A DNA stretch of 31,724 nt from an uncultured Oscillospiraceae bacterium (lineage in GTDB: Bacteria; Bacillota; Clostridia; Oscillospirales; Acutalibacteraceae). Shown here piece after piece: positions 24,660-31,724 of this stretch. The stretch is from contig URGJ01000019.1 of the NCBI GenBank assembly GCA_900547445.1, forward strand, positions 1-31,724, in the 5' to 3' direction. The notes under the pieces are model-generated. The model was not told the DNA's origin, ran no database searches, and saw only the letters and a program-made list of their open reading frames with translations. The position numbers and the translations under genes are program-made. The number at the start of each line of letters is the position of its first letter. The first letter of the stretch is position 1.

Positions 24660-24677
24660 TTGTGAAATATTATACAT
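24660..24677. promoter_or_regulatory. Candidate Rex-type redox operator between the PTS-IIC-like gene and ldhA
   Basis: TTGTGAA-ATAT-TATACAT: the left half and the A/T centre match the Rex consensus (TTGTGAA, four A/T, TTCACAA) perfectly, while the right half matches in 4 of 7 positions. It covers the -10 of the minus-strand promoter and lies about 85 bases before ldhA. Lactate and alcohol dehydrogenases are usual Rex targets. No rex gene is in the window, so this is inference. Confidence 0.4.
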
Positions 24678-24697
24678 AATTTATTCAAAATTAACAA
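24669..24697 (-). promoter_or_regulatory. Sigma-A promoter of the PTS-IIC-nth-pdxK-tcdA unit
   Basis: On the minus strand: TTGTTA (24692-24697), 17-base spacer, TATAAT (24669-24674), about 66 bases before the start codon. Confidence 0.7.
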
Positions 24698-24760
24698 GTG
24701 CGCATATTACTATTTTTTATGCAGATAATAATATCAATTTTAGTTAATTGGAGTGATTAT

Positions 24761-25741
24761 ATGAAAACGGTTGCCTTTTTTGACGCTAAAGCCTACGATA
24801 AGGAAAGCTTTTCGCGTTTTGCGGACGAGGAAATAAATATCCGCTATTTTGAAAATAAGCTGAACGCCGACACGGTAAGTATGGCGGCGTGCTGTGACGG
24901 AGTATGCGCCTTTGTAAACGATTCTATTGATAAAGAGGTAATAGACAAGCTGGCGGAATACGGCGTGGGGGTTATAGCTATGCGGTGCGCGGGCTACAAC
25001 AACGTTGACCTTAAAGCCGCCGCGGGCAGGGTTAAAATTTTAAGGGTTCCGGCCTACTCGCCCTACTCTGTCGCGGAGCACGCTATGGGACTTATTTTAA
25101 CCCTTAACCGCAAGCTGCACCGAGCTTATATAAGAACCCGAGACCACAATTTTTCGCTCGAGGGGCTTATCGGCTTTGACCTTAAAGGTAAAACGGTCGG
25201 CATAATCGGTACGGGGAAAATAGGTAGGTGCTTTGCGGATGTATGCAAGGGCTTCGGCATGAATATTTTAGGCTTTGACCCTTATGAAAGCAAAGATTTT
25301 TGCGGGAAATACGTCACCCTTGACGAATTGCTCGCCGAGAGTGACATAATATCCCTCCATTGCCCCCTTACAAAGGAAAACCACCATTTAATAAGCGCCG
25401 AGACCATTGAAAAAATGAAACGGGGCACTTATATAATAAACACCTCGCGCGGCTCTCTTATAGACACCGCGGCACTTACAGAGGGACTTAAATCGGGCAA
25501 AATCGGAGCGGCGGGACTCGATGTGTACGAGGAGGAAACCGCCCTGTTTTTTGAGGATTATTCCGACGAAATTATCCCCGACGACACTCTCTCGACAATA
25601 ATTTCAATGCCTAATGTAATAGTAACCTCGCATCAGGCGTTTTTAACCCGCGAGGCGCTCGACGGTATAGCCGAAACCACCATTTCAAATCTTCGCGCAT
25701 ACTTTTCGGGTGAGGAGCTTAAAAACGAGGTTACGGTTTAA
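24761..25741 (+). CDS. ldhA: D-lactate dehydrogenase (D-2-hydroxyacid dehydrogenase family)
   Basis: 326 aa from ATG 24761, with GGAG 7 bases upstream; the frame can be extended to a GTG at 24698, but that adds a hydrophobic stretch with no ribosome site. The Rossmann motif is GTGKIG (150-155). Catalytic residues are R230 (NTSRGS), a Glu in DVYEEE (255-260) and H291 (TSHQAFLT). Strong resemblance to E. coli LdhA runs through AEHAMGLILTLNRKLHRAY, TRDHNFSLEG and ALFFEDYSD, which separates it from formate or glycerate dehydrogenases. It reduces pyruvate to D-lactate with NADH, regenerating NAD+ in fermentation. A Rex-like site lies upstream. Confidence 0.92.
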   Translation: MKTVAFFDAKAYDKESFSRFADEEINIRYFENKLNADTVSMAACCDGVCAFVNDSIDKEVIDKLAEYGVGVIAMRCAGYNNVDLKAAAGRVKILRVPAYSPYSVAEHAMGLILTLNRKLHRAYIRTRDHNFSLEGLIGFDLKGKTVGIIGTGKIGRCFADVCKGFGMNILGFDPYESKDFCGKYVTLDELLAESDIISLHCPLTKENHHLISAETIEKMKRGTYIINTSRGSLIDTAALTEGLKSGKIGAAGLDVYEEETALFFEDYSDEIIPDDTLSTIISMPNVIVTSHQAFLTREALDGIAETTISNLRAYFSGEELKNEVTV

Positions 25742-25761
25742 GCAAAAAATACGCTCCGCTC

Positions 25762-25791
25762 TTGCGCTTTATGAGATTATTGTGATATAAT
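25762..25791 (+). promoter_or_regulatory. Promoter of the histidine phosphatase-ruvX pair
   Basis: TTGCGC (25762-25767), 18-base spacer, TATAAT (25786-25791). An ACGGAG ribosome site precedes ATG 25821. No terminator is visible between ldhA and this promoter, so read-through is possible. Confidence 0.6.
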
Positions 25792-25820
25792 ATCATTAAA
25801 AATAAAGAACGGAGACAAAA

Positions 25821-26504
25821 ATGACGGAAATATATATGGTGCGCCATTGCGAGGCAATGGGCAATGTAAAACGGCTTTTTCAGGGCTCTTCGGATTTTGA
25901 CATAAGCGAAACGGGAGCAAAACAGCTTGAGTATTTAAAAACACGTTTTAAGGATATAATACTGGACGGTGTTTACACAAGCCCGCTTATTCGCGCCCGC
26001 AAAACCGCCCTTGCGGTGATAGGCGACCGCAATTTAAAGCCGATAGACGAAAAGGGGCTTATAGAGCTTGACGGCGGAATTGTCGAGGGCAAGCCATTTA
26101 TTGAGACCTTTAATTCAATACCCGGTCTTGCGGACACTTGGGACAATCACCCCGAAGATTTCGCGCCCGAGGGCGGCGAGAAAATGCGCGACGCTTACGA
26201 GAGGATATGGAACACGGTCAAAAACATCGCCGCTCAAAACATGGGAAAAACAGTTGCCTGCACAACCCACGGCGGAGTCACGCGCTGTCTTTTATGCCGC
26301 CTTTTAAAAGGAGATATTACAAAGCTTTCCGAAATGCCATGGAGCGAAAACACGGCGGTAAGCCTTATAAGATTTGATGAAGACTTAAACCCCGAGGTAG
26401 TTTTTTACAACGATACCTCCCACCTGCCCAAGGAGCTTATTCCTAAGCGCAGCCGCCTTTCTTCCTTTATGGGCGGAAACACCAAAGCGGGAGATAAAGA
26501 ATGA
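25821..26504 (+). CDS. Histidine phosphatase superfamily protein (phosphoglycerate mutase-like)
   Basis: 227 aa. The phosphohistidine motif is R8-H9-C-E11 (the usual Gly is Cys), with R58 in SPLIRAR, E82 in the IELDGGIVEG region and the second histidine H150 in CTTHGG. These are all active-site residues of the branch that includes small-molecule and phosphosugar phosphatases. It is shorter and more divergent than cofactor-dependent phosphoglycerate mutase, so a phosphatase role (CobC-, PhoE- or GpmB-like) is more likely than a mutase. There is no cobalamin gene nearby. The last four bases overlap the ruvX start (ATGA), so translation is coupled. Confidence 0.9.
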   Translation: MTEIYMVRHCEAMGNVKRLFQGSSDFDISETGAKQLEYLKTRFKDIILDGVYTSPLIRARKTALAVIGDRNLKPIDEKGLIELDGGIVEGKPFIETFNSIPGLADTWDNHPEDFAPEGGEKMRDAYERIWNTVKNIAAQNMGKTVACTTHGGVTRCLLCRLLKGDITKLSEMPWSENTAVSLIRFDEDLNPEVVFYNDTSHLPKELIPKRSRLSSFMGGNTKAGDKE

Positions 26505-26920
26505 TTATAATGTCGGTTGACCTTGGAAAAGCCCGCACGGGTATCGCCGTTTCGGACAACGGCGAAAGCTTCGCCTTCCCTAAAGCCGTAATAAACGAAT
26601 ATAACACCGAAAGGCTTATAAAAAAAATTGCCGCACTCGCCAGCGAATACGGCGCTCAATTGATTGTTGTCGGTTATCCAAAAAATATGGATGGCTCGGC
26701 GGGAAGCCGAGCCGAAGAATGTAAGGAAATCGCCGAAAAAATAGGCTTGGAGAGCGGAAAAGAAACCGTACTTTGGGACGAGCGCTGTACCACCGTCTCG
26801 GCTCATACCGCCCTTAACCTTACCGACACTCGCGGCAAAAAGCGCAAGGAGGTAATAGACGCGGTGGCGGCGGTGATAATCCTTGAGGATTATCTGAAAT
26901 TCCGTAAAAATAATTTATAG
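26501..26920 (+). CDS. ruvX: RuvX/YqgF, RNase H-like pre-16S rRNA nuclease
   Basis: 139 aa, typical length. The RNase H-like fold has MSVDLGKARTGIAVSD with a catalytic Asp (D7), VGYPKNMDGSAGSRAEE, WDERCTTVSAH and KKRKEVIDAVAAVIILEDYL. The family is called a Holliday-junction resolvase homologue, and E. coli YqgF processes the 5' end of 16S rRNA. It is not next to alaS or yrzB as in many Firmicutes. GGGAG lies 7 bases before the ATG. It is convergent with the UPF0371 gene, only 10 bases apart. Confidence 0.93.
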   Translation: MIIMSVDLGKARTGIAVSDNGESFAFPKAVINEYNTERLIKKIAALASEYGAQLIVVGYPKNMDGSAGSRAEECKEIAEKIGLESGKETVLWDERCTTVSAHTALNLTDTRGKKRKEVIDAVAAVIILEDYLKFRKNNL

Positions 26921-26930
26921 ACTTGATACT

Positions 26931-28415
26931 TTAGTTATGATAAAGCTTTTTGGTTTGGTACTGCGGCTCGCAGGTCATATTAACGCCTAATTTTCTGAAT
27001 ATCTGCTCGTCTACACGGGAAAGAATAACGCTTGAATGCGCTTCAAGACCGCTAAGGTTTTTAAGCTGTTCGAGCGCTTTTTTTGCGATATCACTTGTGG
27101 CGGCGCAGATTGAAAGGGCTATCAAAATTTCGTCCGTGTGAAGCCGTGGGTTATGGTTGCCCATAATTTGGGTTTTAAGCTTTTGTATTGGCTCTATTAC
27201 GGTCGGCGAAATAAGGTCGGTCTCATCGGGTATTCCCGCAAGCTCCTTAAGCGCATTTAAAAGCATTGCCGAGGAGGGACCTAACAGGCTTGAGGTTTTA
27301 CCCGTTATGATTTTACCGTTTGCCAGCTCTATTGCGGCGGCGGGAGCGTCGGTTTGTTCCGCCTTTGTAAGCGCCGCGGCCGCAACGGGTCGGTCATTTA
27401 CAGAAACGCCCGCCTGATTCATCAAAAGCTCAATTTTCTGGGCGTCACTCTGCTCTGAAAGCCCCTGCCTTACACTTACCATCGCGGCATAATACCGTCG
27501 GATTATTTCCTGCTTTGCCGCGTCGCAAACAGCTTCGTCGTCCGAAATCGCAAAGCCCGCCATATTAACCCCCATATCGGTCGGACTCTTATAGGGCGAC
27601 TCGCCCGAAATCGCCTTTAGCATCGCGTCAAGCACAGGGAAAATTTCAATATCCCTGTTATAATTAACGGTCGTTTTGCCGTACGCCTCAAGGTGGAACG
27701 GGTCTATCATATTAACGTCGTTAAGGTCGGCGGTCGCCGCCTCATAGGCGATATTTACAGGGTGTTTAAGAGGTAAATTCCAAATTGGGAAGGTCTCAAA
27801 CTTAGCGTAGCCCGCCTTTACTCCCCGCTTGTTTTCATGATAAAGTTGGGAAAGGCAGGTTGCCATTTTTCCGCTGCCGGGACCCGGAGCGGTGAGAACA
27901 ACCAGCTTTCTTGTTGTTTCAATATAATCATTTTTACCGAAGCCCTCATCGCTGATAATATGCGGTATGTTATACGGATAATCCTTAATCGGGTAATGTC
28001 TGTAAACCTTAATTCCGAGCTTAGTAAGACGTTTTTCAAAGGCATTTGCCGACGGCTGACCCGTATACCGTGTAATAACCACGCTACCTACATAAAGCCC
28101 TATTCCGCGAAAAGCGTCAATAAGTCTTAGAGTATCAAGGTCGTAGGTAATACCGAGATCGCCGCGGCGCTTGTTTTTTTCAATCGCGTCGGCGTTTATG
28201 ACTATAACTATTTCCGCGTCGTCCTTAAGCTGTAAAAGCATCTTAACCTTTGCGTCGGGCGCAAATCCGGGAAGCACCCTCGCTGCGTGATAATCATCGA
28301 AGAGCTTCCCGCCGAATTCAAGGTACAGCTTTCCGCCGAACATCGCTATCCTATCCCTTATGTTGCCCGACTGAAGCTTAATATACTTATCATTGTCAAA
28401 CCCGATTTTTTTCAT
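26931..28415 (-). CDS. UPF0371 / DUF1846 conserved protein of unknown function
   Basis: 494 aa from ATG 28415, with GGAG 8 bases upstream; the longer frame to 28511 would overlap rnmV. The family is recognised by the start MKKIGFDNDKYIKLQS, then DRLI-like IRDRIAMFGGKLYLEFGGKLFDDYHAARVLPGF, VLTAPGPGSGKMATCLSQLYHE with a glycine-rich, P-loop-like turn that lacks the usual Thr/Ser after Lys, and IGLYVGSVVITRYTGQP. A bound nucleotide is conceivable, but the biochemical role is unknown. It is soluble, without a signal peptide or membrane segment. It follows rnmV by 16 bases and ends the comEC-holA-rnmV unit. Confidence 0.9.
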   Translation of the reverse strand: MKKIGFDNDKYIKLQSGNIRDRIAMFGGKLYLEFGGKLFDDYHAARVLPGFAPDAKVKMLLQLKDDAEIVIVINADAIEKNKRRGDLGITYDLDTLRLIDAFRGIGLYVGSVVITRYTGQPSANAFEKRLTKLGIKVYRHYPIKDYPYNIPHIISDEGFGKNDYIETTRKLVVLTAPGPGSGKMATCLSQLYHENKRGVKAGYAKFETFPIWNLPLKHPVNIAYEAATADLNDVNMIDPFHLEAYGKTTVNYNRDIEIFPVLDAMLKAISGESPYKSPTDMGVNMAGFAISDDEAVCDAAKQEIIRRYYAAMVSVRQGLSEQSDAQKIELLMNQAGVSVNDRPVAAAALTKAEQTDAPAAAIELANGKIITGKTSSLLGPSSAMLLNALKELAGIPDETDLISPTVIEPIQKLKTQIMGNHNPRLHTDEILIALSICAATSDIAKKALEQLKNLSGLEAHSSVILSRVDEQIFRKLGVNMTCEPQYQTKKLYHN

Positions 28416-28431
28416 TTCCGCATCTCCGTTT

Positions 28432-29037
28432 TTAATATTCTCCGTTATTTTTAAAAGTCTCCGCCTTTTTATTAAACTCTTCAAAGGTAAAGCTATTATT
28501 AAGCACGTCAAGCATTGCCGAAGGCGAAAGCGATTCAGGCAGTCCTAAATGCCTTAAAAAGCTTTTGCGCTTCCTGCCGCTGTCCTCGCACCCCGAAAGC
28601 CCGAAAGCGAACATATCCGCTTTTGTTATTTTCCGTCTTTCCTCAGCGCGCACCGAAAAGACCCCGCTTTTTCTGAGCGCGTCCTCTATTATTTCGGGGC
28701 TCATTCCCTCTACGCCTATAAGTCCCGATTTTGAGGGCTTTGCCTTGCGCTTTTCCTTTCCCTGAAGTTCGGGAACATACACGTTTATAATCTCGCAGTC
28801 GGAGACTATTTTTTTAATATATGAGCGTATTATCGCTCCCGCCGAATCCGAATCGGTCAAAATTATAACGCCGTTTTTCCGCGCTAAATGTCTTATCAAA
28901 TCACATTTTTCTTTATTTTTGAAAATGCCGAAGCCGTCGGTTGTAATTATCAGCGCGTCAACTATATTTTTAAGGGCAATTTTATCGTATTTCCCCTCGA
29001 CAATTACGGGTCTGTCAAGCCTTATCAACCGCCTCAC
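28432..29037 (-). CDS. rnmV: Ribonuclease M5 (5S rRNA maturation)
   Basis: 201 aa. The TOPRIM domain has PVIVEGKYDKIALK (catalytic Glu14), ITTDGFGIF and ILTDSDSAGAIIRSYI (the DxD metal site). It is followed by GKEKRKAKPSKSGLIGVEGMSPEIIEDAL and the C-terminal domain usual in RNase M5. The enzyme makes the double cut that matures 5S rRNA from the 9S precursor, with ribosomal protein L18 as helper in Bacillus. The start is uncertain: GTG 29037 overlaps holA by 23 bases, and TTG 29028 is the alternative, since both sit in AAGGGTGAGGCGGTTG. In Bacillus rnmV lies next to ksgA; here it is behind holA. Confidence 0.93.
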   Translation of the reverse strand: MRRLIRLDRPVIVEGKYDKIALKNIVDALIITTDGFGIFKNKEKCDLIRHLARKNGVIILTDSDSAGAIIRSYIKKIVSDCEIINVYVPELQGKEKRKAKPSKSGLIGVEGMSPEIIEDALRKSGVFSVRAEERRKITKADMFAFGLSGCEDSGRKRKSFLRHLGLPESLSPSAMLDVLNNSFTFEEFNKKAETFKNNGEY

Positions 29038-30073
29038 CCTTTGCGATAATATAAATAAGTCTGATTACCAGCTGTTCAAGAATAATCCGTTCATCAGCTC
29101 CGTAGGATTTAAGCCTGCGGTCGGCGTCAAGCAGTGCTTCAAAGCTCAAAGTCAGCTTCTTAAAATCAAACAGCCGCAAATTTTGAGCCGCCCTATCGAT
29201 AAGAAATTCCCTGCCCTTATATCCGTAAAGCTCGGACAACTCCCCATTATCCGCCCCGCCTTTTTTTAATGCGTAAAGGCGGTACATATCGACATATGGA
29301 GAAGAGACCGTGTATAAAATCATCATCGGCTCAAAGCGCATAAAAAAGAGCTCGTCCAGCGTTTTAAGAGCCTGCCCCGACTGCCGCGCGAAAATCTGCT
29401 TTGAAAGGTTGTAAACCGAAGCTTCGGGAGTTTTTGTGCAAACATAATCGACTTCTGTCTTTGTTATTTCTCCGTTCGGCAAATAACAGCAAAGCTTTTC
29501 AAGCTCGTTTACGAGGGTATTAATATCCTCCCCCGCGATCTCGACCAGATACCGCGCCGCCGCCGACTCCATTTTACAGCCCCGCTTTGCCGCGCCGTCG
29601 GTAAGCATTTTGATAAGCTCGGGTGCTCGTCTGTGATTAAGTGAAACCGCCGCGCCGCCGCATTTTTCCGCGGCCGAAACAAGCTTTTTGAATTTAGCGC
29701 TTTTCTTAGCGTCTATCGGGAGGCTGTCAAACCAGATTATTAAAAGCGCCGTGTCACAGCCCTCCGACGTAAGGCTTAAAAGCTTATCAAAATCGGTTTT
29801 TGAACAATGTTCAAAGTCATAGTCGCAAAGTATCACGCATTTTTTATCAGCCATTACGGGCAATTGCCAAAGAAAGTCATAAACCTCCTGCAAATCGCAG
29901 TCCGCGCCGAAGCGGCAATAATTAAAAATATCGTCCTTATCCGCCGTCATTTCAGTAAGCTTTTCCACATACATTTTTTTCAAATAGCCGTCGTCGCCGA
30001 ATATTATATAAACCGGAGCAAGACCGCCCGATTTAATCCGTGATTTAAACGCTTCCTCGTTTATCACCGCCAT
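29015..30073 (-). CDS. holA: DNA polymerase III delta subunit (HolA)
   Basis: 352 aa, full length. The clamp-loader AAA+-like fold shows APVYIIFGDDGYLKKMYVEKL at the start (the degenerate ATP site expected of delta), RAPELIKMLTDGAAKRGCKME, LVEIAGEDINTLVNELEKLCCY (about 185-206) and FFMRFEPMMILYTVSSPYVDMYRLY in the C-terminal helical domain. It opens the beta sliding clamp for loading at the replication fork. The comEC-holA order is the one known from Bacillus subtilis. Its start overlaps the comEC stop by 10 bases. rpsT, which often follows, is absent here. Confidence 0.95.
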   Translation of the reverse strand: MAVINEEAFKSRIKSGGLAPVYIIFGDDGYLKKMYVEKLTEMTADKDDIFNYCRFGADCDLQEVYDFLWQLPVMADKKCVILCDYDFEHCSKTDFDKLLSLTSEGCDTALLIIWFDSLPIDAKKSAKFKKLVSAAEKCGGAAVSLNHRRAPELIKMLTDGAAKRGCKMESAAARYLVEIAGEDINTLVNELEKLCCYLPNGEITKTEVDYVCTKTPEASVYNLSKQIFARQSGQALKTLDELFFMRFEPMMILYTVSSPYVDMYRLYALKKGGADNGELSELYGYKGREFLIDRAAQNLRLFDFKKLTLSFEALLDADRRLKSYGADERIILEQLVIRLIYIIAKGEAVDKA

Positions 30074-31572
30074 TTAAGCTTTCCACCGCCCTCGCTGATT
30101 ATTTTTTCATGCATTATTTTCAATTTTAACATATCTTGCCTGCGTTTACAAGCAAATAAAGCGAATAATACCGAAACCAAAAGTAAAAGCGCAAATAAAA
30201 AGCTGTATCTTCCGAGTCTCATCACCGAAAACGGCAAAGAACCCAACCCGTTTATTACTAAATTAATATATTTTACAACAAAAGAGGATGCTAAGAGGAA
30301 TATATGTCCCAAAATCGGAATTACAGGGAATAAAATAAGCCCGATGGCAGCAAAATAAAGTGCAGGGCTAACCGCGTAAGTAATCAGAATGTTGCTCGCA
30401 ACCGTAACCCTTGAAATATATCCGAAAATCCAAACAGTTATAGGCAGAGTAAATATAAGAGCGCTTAAAGTCACTACTATCGGGGAAATAAACAACATAA
30501 TTATTCCCTCTTTAGAATGCTTTTGATTTAAATAATCTGTTATCGGAATGGCTATCGCCGTAATTCCCAGAGTTGAAAGAACCGAAAGCTGAAATGAAAT
30601 ACTGAAAATCGTGAACGGCTCCGCAATTAAAATTAATGAAACCGCCGCTCCCAAAGTATTCTCAGGCGTGTTATCACGCTTCAAAACTATACTCACGGCG
30701 TAAAGAATATAGCACAAGCCTGCTCTTACAATAGATTTTGTAAACCCGCACAGAGCCGACATAAACAAAACGGTAAGCAATACGGTTATTGCCTTTAAAT
30801 AGCGGTTATAGAGAATTTTATCCGTAAGCCTCAAAGCCAACGATACAATAATTGCTAAATGCATGCCGGAAACTACCATTACATGGCTTACACCCGCCGC
30901 TTTCACATTACCGTAAAAATCATCCGATAAATACGAGCGGTCTCCTGCGGTCAGAGCGGTAAGGGTTGCCGCCTCCTCGTAATCCATATTTGAAAACAAT
31001 GCGTCGACAATATAATTACGAAGCTTATTAACATTTGAAAGAACAAAACCGCCCTCACCGCTGTAAACTGTTACATTGTCAATATATCCTGTAAGATAAA
31101 TTTTCTCAGAATAATCACTTGCCCTGTATTTGCCGCTTACTTTACTTATATTCACCGTACCGACAATTTTATCCCCGCACTCAAAGCCTCCGTCGCCCCC
31201 GAAAACCATAATCCGCGTACCGCTTTCAAGTCTTTCGCAGTCGCATGCTTTAATAACAGCGGAATAATAGCTGCCGTGATTTACGGGGCTTTCGATTGCC
31301 ACAAAGCTTCCTTTAACCTTAGTTGAGTCTAATTTGTTTACCGTGTCAATTCTGTTAAAGGTCACAAGTACGCTGACAGAAACCATAACCAGCATAAATA
31401 CAACAAACGCATAAACATAATTAACCCTATTCAGTATAAGAAAAAAGAATAAAAAGATTAAAGAAAGCCCCAAAAAGAAAACCGCAGTACGCGAATAAAA
31501 TGCGATAACGCACAATGTGGAGGCGCAAATTCCACATAAAAGCATTGGTCTCTTTTTTAGATAATCAATCAC
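30064..31572 (-). CDS. comEC: ComEC/Rec2 DNA-uptake channel, without metallo-beta-lactamase domain
   Basis: 502 aa. The N-terminal membrane helices (about 10-70) are followed by an extracytoplasmic OB-like domain (about 75-180). The Competence domain has the marker AGVSHVMVVSGMHLAIIV and about eight further membrane helices to residue 475. It forms the channel through which single-stranded DNA enters during transformation. Bacillus ComEC (about 776 aa) carries a C-terminal metallo-beta-lactamase-like domain that is wholly missing here: the frame ends with a charged tail and runs into holA. The start is GTG with GGGG 9 bases upstream and a good promoter. The sequence is AT-richer than its neighbours. 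No comEA or comEB lies upstream within the window. Confidence 0.92.
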   Translation of the reverse strand: MIDYLKKRPMLLCGICASTLCVIAFYSRTAVFFLGLSLIFLFFFLILNRVNYVYAFVVFMLVMVSVSVLVTFNRIDTVNKLDSTKVKGSFVAIESPVNHGSYYSAVIKACDCERLESGTRIMVFGGDGGFECGDKIVGTVNISKVSGKYRASDYSEKIYLTGYIDNVTVYSGEGGFVLSNVNKLRNYIVDALFSNMDYEEAATLTALTAGDRSYLSDDFYGNVKAAGVSHVMVVSGMHLAIIVSLALRLTDKILYNRYLKAITVLLTVLFMSALCGFTKSIVRAGLCYILYAVSIVLKRDNTPENTLGAAVSLILIAEPFTIFSISFQLSVLSTLGITAIAIPITDYLNQKHSKEGIIMLFISPIVVTLSALIFTLPITVWIFGYISRVTVASNILITYAVSPALYFAAIGLILFPVIPILGHIFLLASSFVVKYINLVINGLGSLPFSVMRLGRYSFLFALLLLVSVLFALFACKRRQDMLKLKIMHEKIISEGGGKLKWR

Positions 31573-31605
31573 TTGTGCCGTCCCCTTTTATACAAATCAA
31601 GCATT

Positions 31606-31634
31606 ATAATACAATATTTTCCTGAATTTTTCAA
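31606..31634 (-). promoter_or_regulatory. comEC: Promoter of the comEC operon
   Basis: On the minus strand: TTGAAA (31629-31634), 17-base spacer, TATTAT (31606-31611), 33 bases before the GTG start. An overlapping TATAAT (31603-31608) is an alternative -10 with a 20-base spacer. Confidence 0.65.
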
Positions 31635-31670
31635 CTTTGGCATTAGGATTAAATTCTTTTTTCTCTTTTT

Positions 31671-31724
31671 GTTATGATACAATAGATAGGTAACAGTAAA
31701 AATAGAAAAAACAACTCAAATGTG
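31671..31724 (+). promoter_or_regulatory. Possible divergent plus-strand promoter at the window end
   Basis: TACAAT (31678-31683) could be the -10 of a gene beyond the edge; the -35 position (TCTTTT, 31655-31660) is poor. No coding start can be supported in the remaining bases. Confidence 0.3.

Noticed and set aside
24698..24760. GTG-initiated extension of ldhA with a hydrophobic stretch like a signal peptide
   Set aside because: It has no ribosome site, while ATG 24761 has GGAG and gives the normal family N-terminus; the enzyme is cytoplasmic.
28416..28511. Longer N-terminus for the UPF0371 protein
   Set aside because: It would overlap rnmV by 80 bases and lacks a ribosome site; ATG 28415 has GGAG and the family start MKKIGFD.

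Overview
The window looks like a chromosomal segment of an anaerobic, probably spore-forming Clostridia (Oscillospirales/Ruminococcaceae-like). The reasons are Firmicutes-type AddAB, RNase M5 and a BofA homologue. An electron-bifurcating NfnAB pair sits beside fermentative dehydrogenases, Shine-Dalgarno sequences are strong GGAG/AGGAGG types, and several junctions are tightly overlapping (addB-addA, nfnA-nfnB, comEC-holA). No rRNA, CRISPR array, transposase, integrase or phage gene was seen. Species-level placement is inference.

Layout. (1) 1-223: the 3' part of tRNA-Gly(GCC), then tRNA-Cys(GCA), each with its own terminator. (2) 222-4669: a visibly AT-richer, loosely packed block. It holds an AraC-type regulator divergent from a GH13 glucosidase, a small XRE regulator divergent from a tiny lipoprotein with a clear shared operator, and a YeiH-family transporter. 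(3) 4736-11489, minus strand: addB-addA recombination helicase-nuclease. (4) 11596-15450, minus strand: bofA, nfnA-nfnB and an iron-type alcohol dehydrogenase. (5) 15598-18567, minus strand: a class A penicillin-binding protein followed by trmO. (6) 18713-21331, plus strand: one large ABC-ATPase/FtsX-permease fusion. (7) 21378-24602, minus strand: a four-gene unit of PTS-IIC-like membrane protein, nth, pyridoxal/pyridoxamine kinase and tcdA. (8) 24761-26920, plus strand: ldhA, then a histidine phosphatase translationally coupled to ruvX. (9) 26931-31572, minus strand: comEC-holA-rnmV-UPF0371.

Functional threads. NfnAB, Fe-ADH and D-lactate dehydrogenase are all redox-balancing steps, and a shared TGTGAAATAT element lies upstream of adh and ldhA. 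AddAB, Nth, RuvX, HolA and ComEC belong to DNA uptake, repair and replication. TrmO and TcdA act on the same modified base, t6A37 of tRNA, and RNase M5 matures 5S rRNA. Most of the window is conserved housekeeping. I did not find a convincing new multi-gene system. The leads most worth checking are the XRE/lipoprotein module, the ComEC without a nuclease domain, the UPF0371 gene in the comEC operon, the PTS-IIC-like gene heading a repair/cofactor operon, and the candidate redox operators. Every gap without a gene is shorter than 300 bases; the sites seen in them are listed.
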